Source: Entamoeba histolytica HM-1:IMSS
Taxonomy: Eukaryota; Evosea; Mastigamoebida; Endamoebidae
NCBI RefSeq assembly: GCF_000208925.1
Contig: NW_001915191.1
Span: 1 to 12,239 of the forward strand
DNA: 12,239 bases
Direction of reading: 5' to 3'
The position numbers and the translations under genes are program-made. Of the stretch, positions 4,913-12,060 are shown piece after piece. Numbering within the stretch: the stretch's first letter is position 1; every line of letters begins with the position of its first letter. The notes under the pieces are model-generated. The model had not been told where the DNA came from and did not search any database. It saw nothing but the letters and a program-made list of their open reading frames with translations.

Positions 4913-6430
4913 ATGAGTTATTGGTATAGACCAAATGTATTAAAACGAAAATGGGGAAGTTATGGAAATATTCATAACAATCAATACTATGATAATTATG
5001 ATGATTATTCATTTAACAATGGTTTAAATACTACTTATGATCCAGACAATGGAGAAGATGAATATTTTGAAGAAGATGATGTAGATTTACATCCAGATAG
5101 TTATCAATCAAATAATTACTTTGATCCAGACAATGAACCAGAAAGAGTAAATAAACCAGACTTGATTAATGAAGAATTTAGTAAGACAGAAGAATCAATA
5201 TTTGATGATCCAGATTATGAAGAATATACTAAAGAAATGAATATTAATGAAGACTCAATTAAAGAAGGAGAAGAAGAGAATAGTAATGATGAAGATAACA
5301 ATACAAATATATATGAAATAGTAAATCCAAATAAACCAGAAGAAATACTTACATATGATAACAATACACTCAAAATATTAGAAGATATAATTGATATTAA
5401 TGATCCACAACAATTAGGAAATGAATTAGCTATAATTCAACAAGAAATAATAGAAAACAATAATAAAATAGAACAAGAGAATAATAATGTAGAAGATACT
5501 ACTATACCATTAATATTAACAAATGAAAATAATGATATAATACTAGCAGATAATGTAGAAGAAGATAAAATACCACAACTACTTGAAGAAATAAAAGATA
5601 AAGCAATGGAAGAAGAAATAGAAATACATAAAGATGAAAAAGAACCAGATAGAAATATTATACTACCTAGACCACCAAGAGAGAATAGAAATACTATCAA
5701 ACAATGGATAGATAAAAATAGAGATAATTCCAAAAGAAAACATCATTTAGAAGATACTAATGAATATCAAGAAAAGAGAGATTTTGAACGAGGAATAAAA
5801 ATAGAAGAATTACAACAGTTCTTACCTTTAGAAGAAAAAGAAGAAAGAGAAGAAGCAATAAATGAAACAAAAATAGAAATTCCACAAAATGAAGCATTGA
5901 ACGAAAAAGAAGAAGTTCAAAATGATGAAACAATGAATAATTCATTACCAAATGAAAAAATGCAAGAAAAAAGAGAAGAGAAAGAAGAAAAAAGAATTAA
6001 AAAACCAGTTATTGTTAAGAAAGAACGAAAACTCAAAGAAGTTAAGAAGATTGATTCTAAATTTAATTATAAAGAACTCTTCGGTGACGTTAAAAACAGA
6101 AAACATGAAGTTGATGAATTGGAAAAAAGATATAGATTACTTGCTAAAGACATATCACTCAATTATAAACCAACACAAAAGAAAGAAGAAAATGATTCCA
6201 AAAATATTCTACCAGAACAAATTAAACCAATAATAGAACAAGAAGAAGAAGATTTAAGAGTTGAAGACATTCCAAAAGAGTTAACAATACAAGATCAACA
6301 AAAATATTGGAATAACTTTAAACATAATGACGAAAACATCGAATTGAATGAAGATGAAGAAGAAATAGAAGAAGATATAGAAGAAGTAGAAGAACCAGAA
6401 ATAGAATATGAGTACGAGTATGAGTTCTAG
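4913..6430 (+). CDS. Large acidic, low-complexity, probably disordered protein
   Basis: A 505-aa protein dominated by E, N, K, D and I, with long E/K runs and an acidic end (EYEYEYEF). Most is probably disordered or single-helix; I recognise no domain. A DPDN motif repeats near the N-terminus (about 44-47 and 72-75). The first 20 residues are basic and aromatic and carry KRKWGSYGNI (11-20), nearly the same as KRRYGSYGSI (15-24) in the 496-aa protein on the other strand. That suggests a shared targeting or virion-incorporation signal. It begins 36 nt after Rep, preceded by TTAATTAACT and a T-rich tract rather than TATTTAAAC, so it may use a different (late) promoter or a joint mRNA. A scaffold or assembly role is a guess. 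Confidence 0.8.
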   Translation: MSYWYRPNVLKRKWGSYGNIHNNQYYDNYDDYSFNNGLNTTYDPDNGEDEYFEEDDVDLHPDSYQSNNYFDPDNEPERVNKPDLINEEFSKTEESIFDDPDYEEYTKEMNINEDSIKEGEEENSNDEDNNTNIYEIVNPNKPEEILTYDNNTLKILEDIIDINDPQQLGNELAIIQQEIIENNNKIEQENNNVEDTTIPLILTNENNDIILADNVEEDKIPQLLEEIKDKAMEEEIEIHKDEKEPDRNIILPRPPRENRNTIKQWIDKNRDNSKRKHHLEDTNEYQEKRDFERGIKIEELQQFLPLEEKEEREEAINETKIEIPQNEALNEKEEVQNDETMNNSLPNEKMQEKREEKEEKRIKKPVIVKKERKLKEVKKIDSKFNYKELFGDVKNRKHEVDELEKRYRLLAKDISLNYKPTQKKEENDSKNILPEQIKPIIEQEEEDLRVEDIPKELTIQDQQKYWNNFKHNDENIELNEDEEEIEEDIEEVEEPEIEYEYEYEF

Positions 6431-6458
6431 AATTGTACTCCGAAAAGAGATAAATTGA

Positions 6459-6483
6459 GTATTTAAACTATTTATTTTGAACT
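6459..6483 (+). promoter_or_regulatory. Entamoeba-like core promoter of the 6497 gene
   Basis: GTATTTAAAC (6459-6468) is an exact match to the Entamoeba histolytica TATA consensus GTATTTAAA(G/C). TTTTGAACTG (containing GAACT, 6479-6483) resembles its GAAC element AATGAACT. The ATG follows at 6497, preceded by AATCATACC. The box plus CTATTTA is shared with the 2500 promoter. Confidence 0.65.
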
Positions 6484-6496
6484 GTTTAATCATACC

Positions 6497-6820
6497 ATGA
6501 CTACAAGCATTAAAGACATCATTGCTGATTTCGCCTTAGGAAAATACAAAGAAATGGGCGATGAAGAACTGATAGAAACAATGAATAAGTTAATGTACAT
6601 AATCGATGATGAGACATCCACAGAAGAAAAAGTGGCATTAAAAAAGCCATACTGGTCTCTCGTCTATAGAATAGCCAATAAGAAAGGCTTAATGTGGAAT
6701 AAGCCACAGATTAAAAAAGTAAAGACACCAGAAGTACCAAAGAAAGAATACAAAACTAAATTTGTATTAAAAGATAAAAAGAAAGAAGAAGAAACTAAAC
6801 CAAAGAAAGAAGATAATTGA
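6497..6820 (+). CDS. Small protein with lysine-rich tail, unknown function
   Basis: A 107-aa protein. Residues 1-68 look folded and helical (IKDIIADFALGKY, EELIETMNKLMYIIDD, PYWSLVYRIANKKG). Residues 69-107 are a lysine/proline-rich tail (KKVKTPEVPKKEYKTKF then KDKKKEEETKPKKEDN) suited to nucleic-acid contact. It has its own promoter, and its TGA stop directly abuts the end of the opposing 6821-8311 gene with no spacer. The tail resembles that of the 129-aa product (1467). The family is unknown. The promoter class links it to the left-hand genes rather than to the surrounding structural genes. Confidence 0.78.
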   Translation: MTTSIKDIIADFALGKYKEMGDEELIETMNKLMYIIDDETSTEEKVALKKPYWSLVYRIANKKGLMWNKPQIKKVKTPEVPKKEYKTKFVLKDKKKEEETKPKKEDN

Positions 6821-8311
6821 TTATTTATTATAAAATTTAATTTTTCCATTTATTGTTTTAAAATGATTAATTTTATCATCATCAGGTGATACTCTAAGTA
6901 ATACCTTTTCATAATCAGCACGTTTATCACTTATTCCCCATTGTTTTAATTGTTTATAAACATTCTTCATTACTTCAAATCTATCTTGTCCGCTTTGTAC
7001 TTTATTAAAATGAGGTTGTTTATATAAATATTGATGTAATCCTCTTCTTTCAAAATCAGATGGTTTAAAGATAGTACCTTTATTATCACTTCTATTTGTT
7101 CTTGCACCAATATGAATTTTATGATAATAATCATCAGAAGAATGTGTACTAATAGCTTCTGGTACTGGAATATATTGCAAACTTTCATATCTTCTCATAA
7201 CATTTGGTTCAAATGCTACATTCTCGATTCTCTTCCATAATTCAGGTGGTAATACACTTCTAATATATTGTTGACTAAAATTCAATTGGTCTAAATCATC
7301 ATCCATTAATTTATGTTGATTAGTCAAATCATTTAATTTATCAACAACAATATCACTAATCGGTTTAATAGCATCCAAATACTTTTGTATAGCCAAAGGA
7401 GCAAGAACACCAGACATTTGATCTACAATTGATGAATCTAAACATTTTTCCCCTTCTGGTGTTGTTTTAAAACAATTTCCATTAACACGAATAACTTTTC
7501 CTTTATACAAAACGGGTAATGTCAAATTTATATCCTCAGGATGAGTAAGATAATACAAAGCTAATTCTTTCTCTCCAAAAATAGTAGAAATATATTTATC
7601 AACAATTTCAGGTCTATTCTGAATTGCCATCTTAATTAATTCAAGTGCAGTATTCTTCTCAAATAAATCTCCTTGTTTGTATCTCTTTTCCAAATATTTA
7701 TATAAATTGTTTCCTTTTATTGCCTCATTAAACTCTTTGAATTCTTTAATATTAAAAATGGAAGAAACACCAAAAGCTTTTGCAATATCAGTAAAATATC
7801 TCGAACCATATTTTTTATATCCATCAACAATCCCTCGAATCAATGAAACATCTAAACGAGCAGATGGATCAAAAAGACTCTTACCATCTGTCATTTCCCA
7901 AAATTTATCTTTTATAAAATCTTTAATAATTGTTACTGGTTTCTTCTCTTCAATAAAATTATCAACTACATCAATAACACCTTTTACTTTACTTTGTAAA
8001 TCTTCAGAATCAATTACTTTCTTTACATTTGGTAAAGATGGAATATACTTCTTTATTTTTTCTTTATCAAATATTTTCCCACCATCATACTTAGAAGTAC
8101 TAAATGGTTTATATTTTGAACTATCAACTCTCCTAGAATTATCAAAAGGACGAATACTTAGTGGATTAGTTCTGTTAGAAATACTAAAAGGATGATATTT
8201 CTGTTGAGTACTTCTTCGTATTCCATCATAATTAAATCGTATAGATCCATATGATCCATATCTTCTTTTATGAAGATTTAATCGTTGTTTTCTCTTCTTA
8301 ACCAAACACAT
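6821..8311 (-). CDS. Basic N-terminal protein, possible minor structural protein
   Basis: A 496-aa protein I do not recognise. Its first 40 residues are very basic (KKRKQR, HKRRYGSYGSI, IRRS) and contain the motif shared with the 505-aa protein. Residues 40-90 are S/N/K/P-rich. From about 90 to 260 it looks helical and folded (KGVIDVVDNFIEEKK, DVSLIRGIVDGYKKYGSRYF, ELIKMAIQNRPEIVDKYIS). Residues 330-496 mix charged helices and loops. No catalytic motif or membrane segment is obvious. It is the second gene of a minus-strand pair, 12 nt after the 74-aa membrane gene, with a T-rich leader (TTAATTAACTTTTTATTTTA) like that of the 4913 gene. The size, basic tail and position among capsid genes suggest a virion or DNA-associated protein; this is inference. 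Confidence 0.8.
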   Translation of the reverse strand: MCLVKKRKQRLNLHKRRYGSYGSIRFNYDGIRRSTQQKYHPFSISNRTNPLSIRPFDNSRRVDSSKYKPFSTSKYDGGKIFDKEKIKKYIPSLPNVKKVIDSEDLQSKVKGVIDVVDNFIEEKKPVTIIKDFIKDKFWEMTDGKSLFDPSARLDVSLIRGIVDGYKKYGSRYFTDIAKAFGVSSIFNIKEFKEFNEAIKGNNLYKYLEKRYKQGDLFEKNTALELIKMAIQNRPEIVDKYISTIFGEKELALYYLTHPEDINLTLPVLYKGKVIRVNGNCFKTTPEGEKCLDSSIVDQMSGVLAPLAIQKYLDAIKPISDIVVDKLNDLTNQHKLMDDDLDQLNFSQQYIRSVLPPELWKRIENVAFEPNVMRRYESLQYIPVPEAISTHSSDDYYHKIHIGARTNRSDNKGTIFKPSDFERRGLHQYLYKQPHFNKVQSGQDRFEVMKNVYKQLKQWGISDKRADYEKVLLRVSPDDDKINHFKTINGKIKFYNK

Positions 8312-8323
8312 TAAAATAAAAAG

Positions 8324-8548
8324 TTAATTAGGAATTAAAGTTTTTACTACTTCTAATACTTCTTCTACTGCATTCATAACATTCCCCTGTCTTCTACTTT
8401 CAAAAAATGCAAAGAAACAACTAGCTATTAATAATATACATGATAATAGAAGCATGACTATTTTACGGATAATATTCCATGTACTTTCTTTAAACACTTC
8501 TTCTGTACATTTAGACGAGTGATTAGAATCACTGGAGTCTGCACTCAT
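8324..8548 (-). CDS. Small single-pass membrane protein
   Basis: A 74-aa protein with a polar S/D/N-rich N-terminus (1-22), one strongly hydrophobic segment at about 26-49 (IIRKIVMLLLSCILLIASCFFAFF), then SRRQ and a short amphipathic helix (NAVEEVLEVVKTLI). The positive SRR after the membrane segment suggests the C-terminus faces the cytosol. Its ATG is only 3 nt from the divergent 8552 gene. Read on its own strand, upstream sequence includes GATGAACTG (GAAC-like) and ATATAAAG. A small viral membrane protein could act in entry, egress or lysis; nothing decides between these. Confidence 0.7.
   Translation of the reverse strand: MSADSSDSNHSSKCTEEVFKESTWNIIRKIVMLLLSCILLIASCFFAFFESRRQGNVMNAVEEVLEVVKTLIPN
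8518..8546. promoter_or_regulatory. Twin palindromes at a divergent gene start
   Basis: AGTGATTAGAATCACT (8518-8533) is a 7-bp inverted repeat around AG, followed by GAGT/ACTC (8535-8546). Both lie within the start of the 74-aa gene and immediately upstream of the 8552 gene. They may be an operator or just a feature of the serine-rich coding sequence (SDSNHS). Confidence 0.35.
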
Positions 8549-8551
8549 ATT

Positions 8552-9427
8552 ATGAATTATTCAGTTCATCTTTATATTCAAATGATCCGTTCTAGAAATA
8601 ACTGTCCTAATAATACACATGAAGTAGAATTTGTTTTTAATACCCCTATTGAAATTATATTAAATAAAGGAATGGGTGTATATACAACTTCTCTTTTTGA
8701 TTTACTCTTCAATAACACTAATTATAAATCATTCTGTAATTGTTTTAAAAGAGTTAAAATATTTAAAGCATTGATTAGTCTCTCAATAGGTGAAATAAAT
8801 GTAGAAGAAATAGGATTAAATTTTCCTATTGTTAGTACTACATGGTTTCCAACATATATTCGTTCCAATATTGATCAAGACACTGCTGATGACAAAGATA
8901 TAAATAAAGTAATTAATATGATTAATTCAAGTACTCATTTACAACAACAAGTCTATTATCCAGGTGGAGCATTTCAAATTAATAGTATTATTAAAGCTAT
9001 GACATTACAAGAACAAAACTATTATGGACCTACTAGAGTAGAAGGATATTGGAAATATGATTCACCTGAACTTCAACCATTTACAAATGAAAATGTAAGT
9101 ATTCCTTTTTATCCATGGTACTTCATAGGAATAGAAACACCAAATAACAATGATAATAAAAGTATTAAATTTAATTGTCAATGGTATATCACTGTTCATT
9201 TTGATAGATACATTATTACACCAACTGAATTAAAAGAAAATGAAGGAGAACCACCATTAGATTTACTTGATTTAAATGTCAATTTAACTAATGAAGAAAT
9301 CAAACAAAGAGAAACACTTACATATCAAGCAGAAAATAATTCAGCATATGAAAAAGTAACTATAGCATTTCCTGAAAAAGAAGAATCTACATTTATTTTA
9401 ATTATAAAAGATAAACAATTATATTAA
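8552..9427 (+). CDS. Second jelly-roll-like capsid protein
   Basis: A 291-aa protein. A GTG at 8519 would extend the frame into the divergent gene; the ATG at 8552 is preferred. The layout is that of a CRESS single jelly-roll coat protein: FKRVKIFKALISLSI (65-79), TTWFPTYIRSNIDQDTADD (97-115), YYPGGAF (135-141), LQEQNYYGPT (152-161), then YPWYFIGIET and WYITVHFDRY (187-220). The string YYPG ... LQE ... Y-PT also occurs in the 507-aa capsid protein, so the two are probably related. Unlike that protein it lacks an arginine-rich N-terminus, so it is less likely to contact the genome and may be a minor or vertex subunit. Residues 222-291 are an acidic tail. It is followed by the fibre-like gene 20 nt later. 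Confidence 0.7.
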   Translation: MNYSVHLYIQMIRSRNNCPNNTHEVEFVFNTPIEIILNKGMGVYTTSLFDLLFNNTNYKSFCNCFKRVKIFKALISLSIGEINVEEIGLNFPIVSTTWFPTYIRSNIDQDTADDKDINKVINMINSSTHLQQQVYYPGGAFQINSIIKAMTLQEQNYYGPTRVEGYWKYDSPELQPFTNENVSIPFYPWYFIGIETPNNNDNKSIKFNCQWYITVHFDRYIITPTELKENEGEPPLDLLDLNVNLTNEEIKQRETLTYQAENNSAYEKVTIAFPEKEESTFILIIKDKQLY

Positions 9428-9447
9428 TTAACTCTTTTTTATCATTC

Positions 9448-10221
9448 ATGTCTATCATTAACAAGACAACAAAACAAGAAACTTTAATAAAAAAAGATGA
9501 ATTAAATAAAAATACATTCAAAGTAACAGTAAATACAGATGATGTAACTATCGAAACAACTACAAATGGAACAACAACATTCACCAGTGAAAATTATATT
9601 AACAGTATTCAATTAATCACTCAAGTACCTGAACCAAAAATCCAAACAAAAGCAGTTACTATTACTGAAAATGGTTCATACACTATCAGTCCAGATGATA
9701 ACCTTGATGTACTTGATCATGTCTATGTCACTGCAAATGTACCACAATATAAAATAGATTCTATATCAGTATATCAAACCGGTGCTACAACATTAGCAAC
9801 AGTAGCAACAGAAATAATAAATATTACAGAAGACACTGATATTACAGACTTAATACCAGCAGATGGAAATTTACATAAAGTAGTAACTACCTCAACTGGT
9901 AATAAATACATAAAAATTACAAAAAAAGAAAATTGTCAATTTATATTATTTACACTTACTAATAGTGATGGTTTATTTATATATGAAATGGAAATAGAAA
10001 AAGAATTTATTATATACAATTATTTAATATATTATATATTGAAATTAAATACAGAAAGTCCGAATACTGGTATTTTTCGTTTTTGTAAAGGAACAACTGC
10101 AGAAGAAGCAATTGAACTAATTAGTTATGATTCAGTAAATATTGGTTCTGAAAAAAGTAATGCAAACTTTAAAATGTCATTGAACTCATCTCTACTTTCA
10201 GAAAACTTCCCAATACAATAA
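9448..10221 (+). CDS. Fibre/spike-like protein with phage-tail ITENG motif
   Basis: A 257-aa, T/N/S/I-rich, beta-strand-rich protein. Residues about 68-100 hold AVTITENGSYTISPDD followed by VLDHVYVTANVP, a form of the 'ITENGTYtp..GydG...V.VNVP' module I know from tail fibre, baseplate and other surface proteins of Firmicutes phages and their hosts. Residues 1-65 are strand-forming (FKVTVNTDDVTIETTTNGTTTF). The C-terminal half (115-257) is strand-rich with an aromatic core and could be the receptor-binding head. There is no signal peptide or membrane segment. It sits between the two capsid-like genes and converges with the 507-aa gene, 10 nt away. A surface spike acquired from gut bacteria or phages is the favoured reading. 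Confidence 0.6.
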   Translation: MSIINKTTKQETLIKKDELNKNTFKVTVNTDDVTIETTTNGTTTFTSENYINSIQLITQVPEPKIQTKAVTITENGSYTISPDDNLDVLDHVYVTANVPQYKIDSISVYQTGATTLATVATEIINITEDTDITDLIPADGNLHKVVTTSTGNKYIKITKKENCQFILFTLTNSDGLFIYEMEIEKEFIIYNYLIYYILKLNTESPNTGIFRFCKGTTAEEAIELISYDSVNIGSEKSNANFKMSLNSSLLSENFPIQ

Positions 10222-10231
10222 TTCAATTAAT

Positions 10232-11755
10232 TTAAGCACTAATAAGTTTTTGGTTATCATTTGAAAACAATCCAGTAACAAATGTTTTACTAACAAGTAC
10301 AACTGGATTCAATACTCCACCTCCAACTGTTCCAGCAACAACTGGTAATGCACCTGAAGCAATAGTAACTGCATTATCCACAATTGTTTCACTATAAGCA
10401 TATAAAAGAGATCCAATTACATCAGTTGATGAACCAGTAGTAGTTTTAACATTAATTTTAACTTCTGAATTACCACCAGTAGAAATATTAGGTAAGTTAA
10501 TTCCAAATATATCAAATTCATTACTTGCAATAACATAAGTACTAGCATCAGTAGCAATATTAACAGTATGTGCATTAGTATTAGCATTACCTAATAAATA
10601 AGCAGATATATTATATCCGTTTACTCCAGAACCAAGAGTACCAGCAGTAGCAAATACAACTAAACGTACTCTCATAACACTTGTACTACCTCCTCTAATA
10701 GTTAAACTTCCATCAGCGGTAGATGGTTGTAATATACCAAATTGATCAAAATTCAAATCTATAGCATTAACTTGTGAAATTCCTGCATTATAAAATACAT
10801 TATTCAAATACATCTTAAATGAATCAACTGTCCATGTATTAGATGAACCTGATAGTTGTCCACCCGTTGTTTGTACCATTGATGTATAAATTGGATTATC
10901 TGTAGTAACAACTCCTCCTTGGTTAGTTGTAGTCATACTAACAGGAATCATTGCATTATTTGTACCTGATGCAACTGTTCCAGCATTAGTATTAGCATAA
11001 CCAAGTGAATTAGCAGCAGGTGTTGGAATAACATCAAGTGTACTTTTTCTCAATCCTCTAAGTGAAACAACCCATGACCATGTTAAATTAAATACAAGTG
11101 TTTGACATGTAGCTGTTTGATTTCCTAAAAGAACAGAAAGTAAGAAATCAGGATTCCATGCTGCATATAAAGTAGATTCAGTTAATACTTCAGCAGTCTT
11201 TACTGTTGGAAGATAAATACTCTTCTCCTGTAATGAAGATGCAAAAGATCTTCTTGTAATACCCCATCTAGCTCCTGGATAATATGCTCTACTTACTGCA
11301 CTTGAATATGAACTCACTTGATAAGGACCTGGTACTATTGGTACATTACTTAATACACCTTGTCCTTCTTGTGTTACTTGACTTGCTACTGCTTTATCTA
11401 TACCATTTCTATCCCATGCAGTAATAACATTAGGAAATGTCATTGCAGCTTGACCAAATGTATTGTAAACAATTTCAGCTGACACTGACACTCCATCTAT
11501 TTTAAATTGATCATACATTCCAGCATAATATTGGAAGAATTCCATGCCGCAAAGTAATTTAGTAACATTCATTACAGTTGTAGCACCATTAGTATTTGCT
11601 GGAATAGCTAATTGTACTGTTTCAGTAGCATTCAACACTACTTGAGTTGAATCTCTTTGTTGAAAAGCAGCTTTTAAATTCCCAGCCATAGTACTTCTTA
11701 AATTTCTTCTAGTTGAAGTAGGTCTAGTAGTCGTGGCTCTTCTTGTACGTCTCAT
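10232..11755 (-). CDS. Major capsid protein, arginine-rich N-terminus and jelly roll
   Basis: A 507-aa coat protein. Residues 1-24 are arginine/threonine-rich (RRTRR, RPTSTRRNLR), the DNA-binding arm typical of CRESS capsids. The jelly-roll region covers about 35-240: FFQYYAGMYDQFKIDGVSVSAEI, FPNVITAWDRNG (108-118), AYYPGARWGITRRS (157-170), SLQEKSIYLPTV, and FNLTWSWVVSLRGL near the final strand. Residues 240-507 are T/S/N/G-rich with few charges and predicted strands, likely a surface projection domain; CRESS capsids are usually shorter. It is transcribed leftward from near the right ITR, with TGTTTAAAC 42 nt upstream. Codons are clean with no breaks. Confidence 0.85.
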   Translation of the reverse strand: MRRTRRATTTRPTSTRRNLRSTMAGNLKAAFQQRDSTQVVLNATETVQLAIPANTNGATTVMNVTKLLCGMEFFQYYAGMYDQFKIDGVSVSAEIVYNTFGQAAMTFPNVITAWDRNGIDKAVASQVTQEGQGVLSNVPIVPGPYQVSSYSSAVSRAYYPGARWGITRRSFASSLQEKSIYLPTVKTAEVLTESTLYAAWNPDFLLSVLLGNQTATCQTLVFNLTWSWVVSLRGLRKSTLDVIPTPAANSLGYANTNAGTVASGTNNAMIPVSMTTTNQGGVVTTDNPIYTSMVQTTGGQLSGSSNTWTVDSFKMYLNNVFYNAGISQVNAIDLNFDQFGILQPSTADGSLTIRGGSTSVMRVRLVVFATAGTLGSGVNGYNISAYLLGNANTNAHTVNIATDASTYVIASNEFDIFGINLPNISTGGNSEVKINVKTTTGSSTDVIGSLLYAYSETIVDNAVTIASGALPVVAGTVGGGVLNPVVLVSKTFVTGLFSNDNQKLISA

Positions 11756-12060
11756 TTATTTCAATAACTCAGTTGAATCTAAATTCAAGTTTAAACAGCT
11801 GAATCTTGTTTGATACATAATATATGATGGATAATGATATCCTGTATTAAAATGATGTATAGACCCGTAAGAAATTAAATAATCGTTTTAGTCGTAATCA
11901 TAAGGTGAAGAGGATCACAGTAACACAGTGAATGGGATGACTGAACCTGATTATGATTAAAAAAGATTTTTAATGCTAAAAGGGTCGTAAACTCCCATTA
12001 TCAATACATACACTCACAATATCATTAATCCATTATACATTGATTAAACTGTATTTGATG
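11756..12060. other. Right subterminal non-coding region
   Basis: About 300 nt without a supportable gene. It holds the capsid promoter, then a nested inverted repeat: TAATCATAA (11895-11903) with TTATGATTA (11951-11959), extended by AGGT/ACCT, and an outer GACCC (11862-11866) with GGGTC (11982-11986). The T-run after 11961 and the compact fold could mark a small RNA or a packaging/replication signal. It shares no obvious sequence with the left subterminal region. Confidence 0.5.
11789..11797 (-). promoter_or_regulatory. TATA-like TGTTTAAAC of the major capsid gene
   Basis: On the minus strand TGTTTAAAC begins 42 nt before the capsid ATG at 11755, one base off the TATTTAAAC box of the left-hand genes. 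CAACTGAG follows between it and the ATG. Confidence 0.45.

Noticed and set aside
7677..8195. 172-aa plus-strand frame opposite the 496-aa gene
   Set aside because: A shadow of the real minus-strand gene; low-complexity F/S/L content and no supporting promoter.
8519..8551. GTG-initiated extension of the jelly-roll gene
   Set aside because: It overlaps the divergent membrane-protein gene and needs a non-ATG start; the ATG at 8552 leaves a complete jelly-roll region.
11851..11950. Possible C/D-box small RNA (ATGATGT ... CTGA)
   Set aside because: The C-box is imperfect, CTGA is too common, and no terminal stem joins them at the right spacing.
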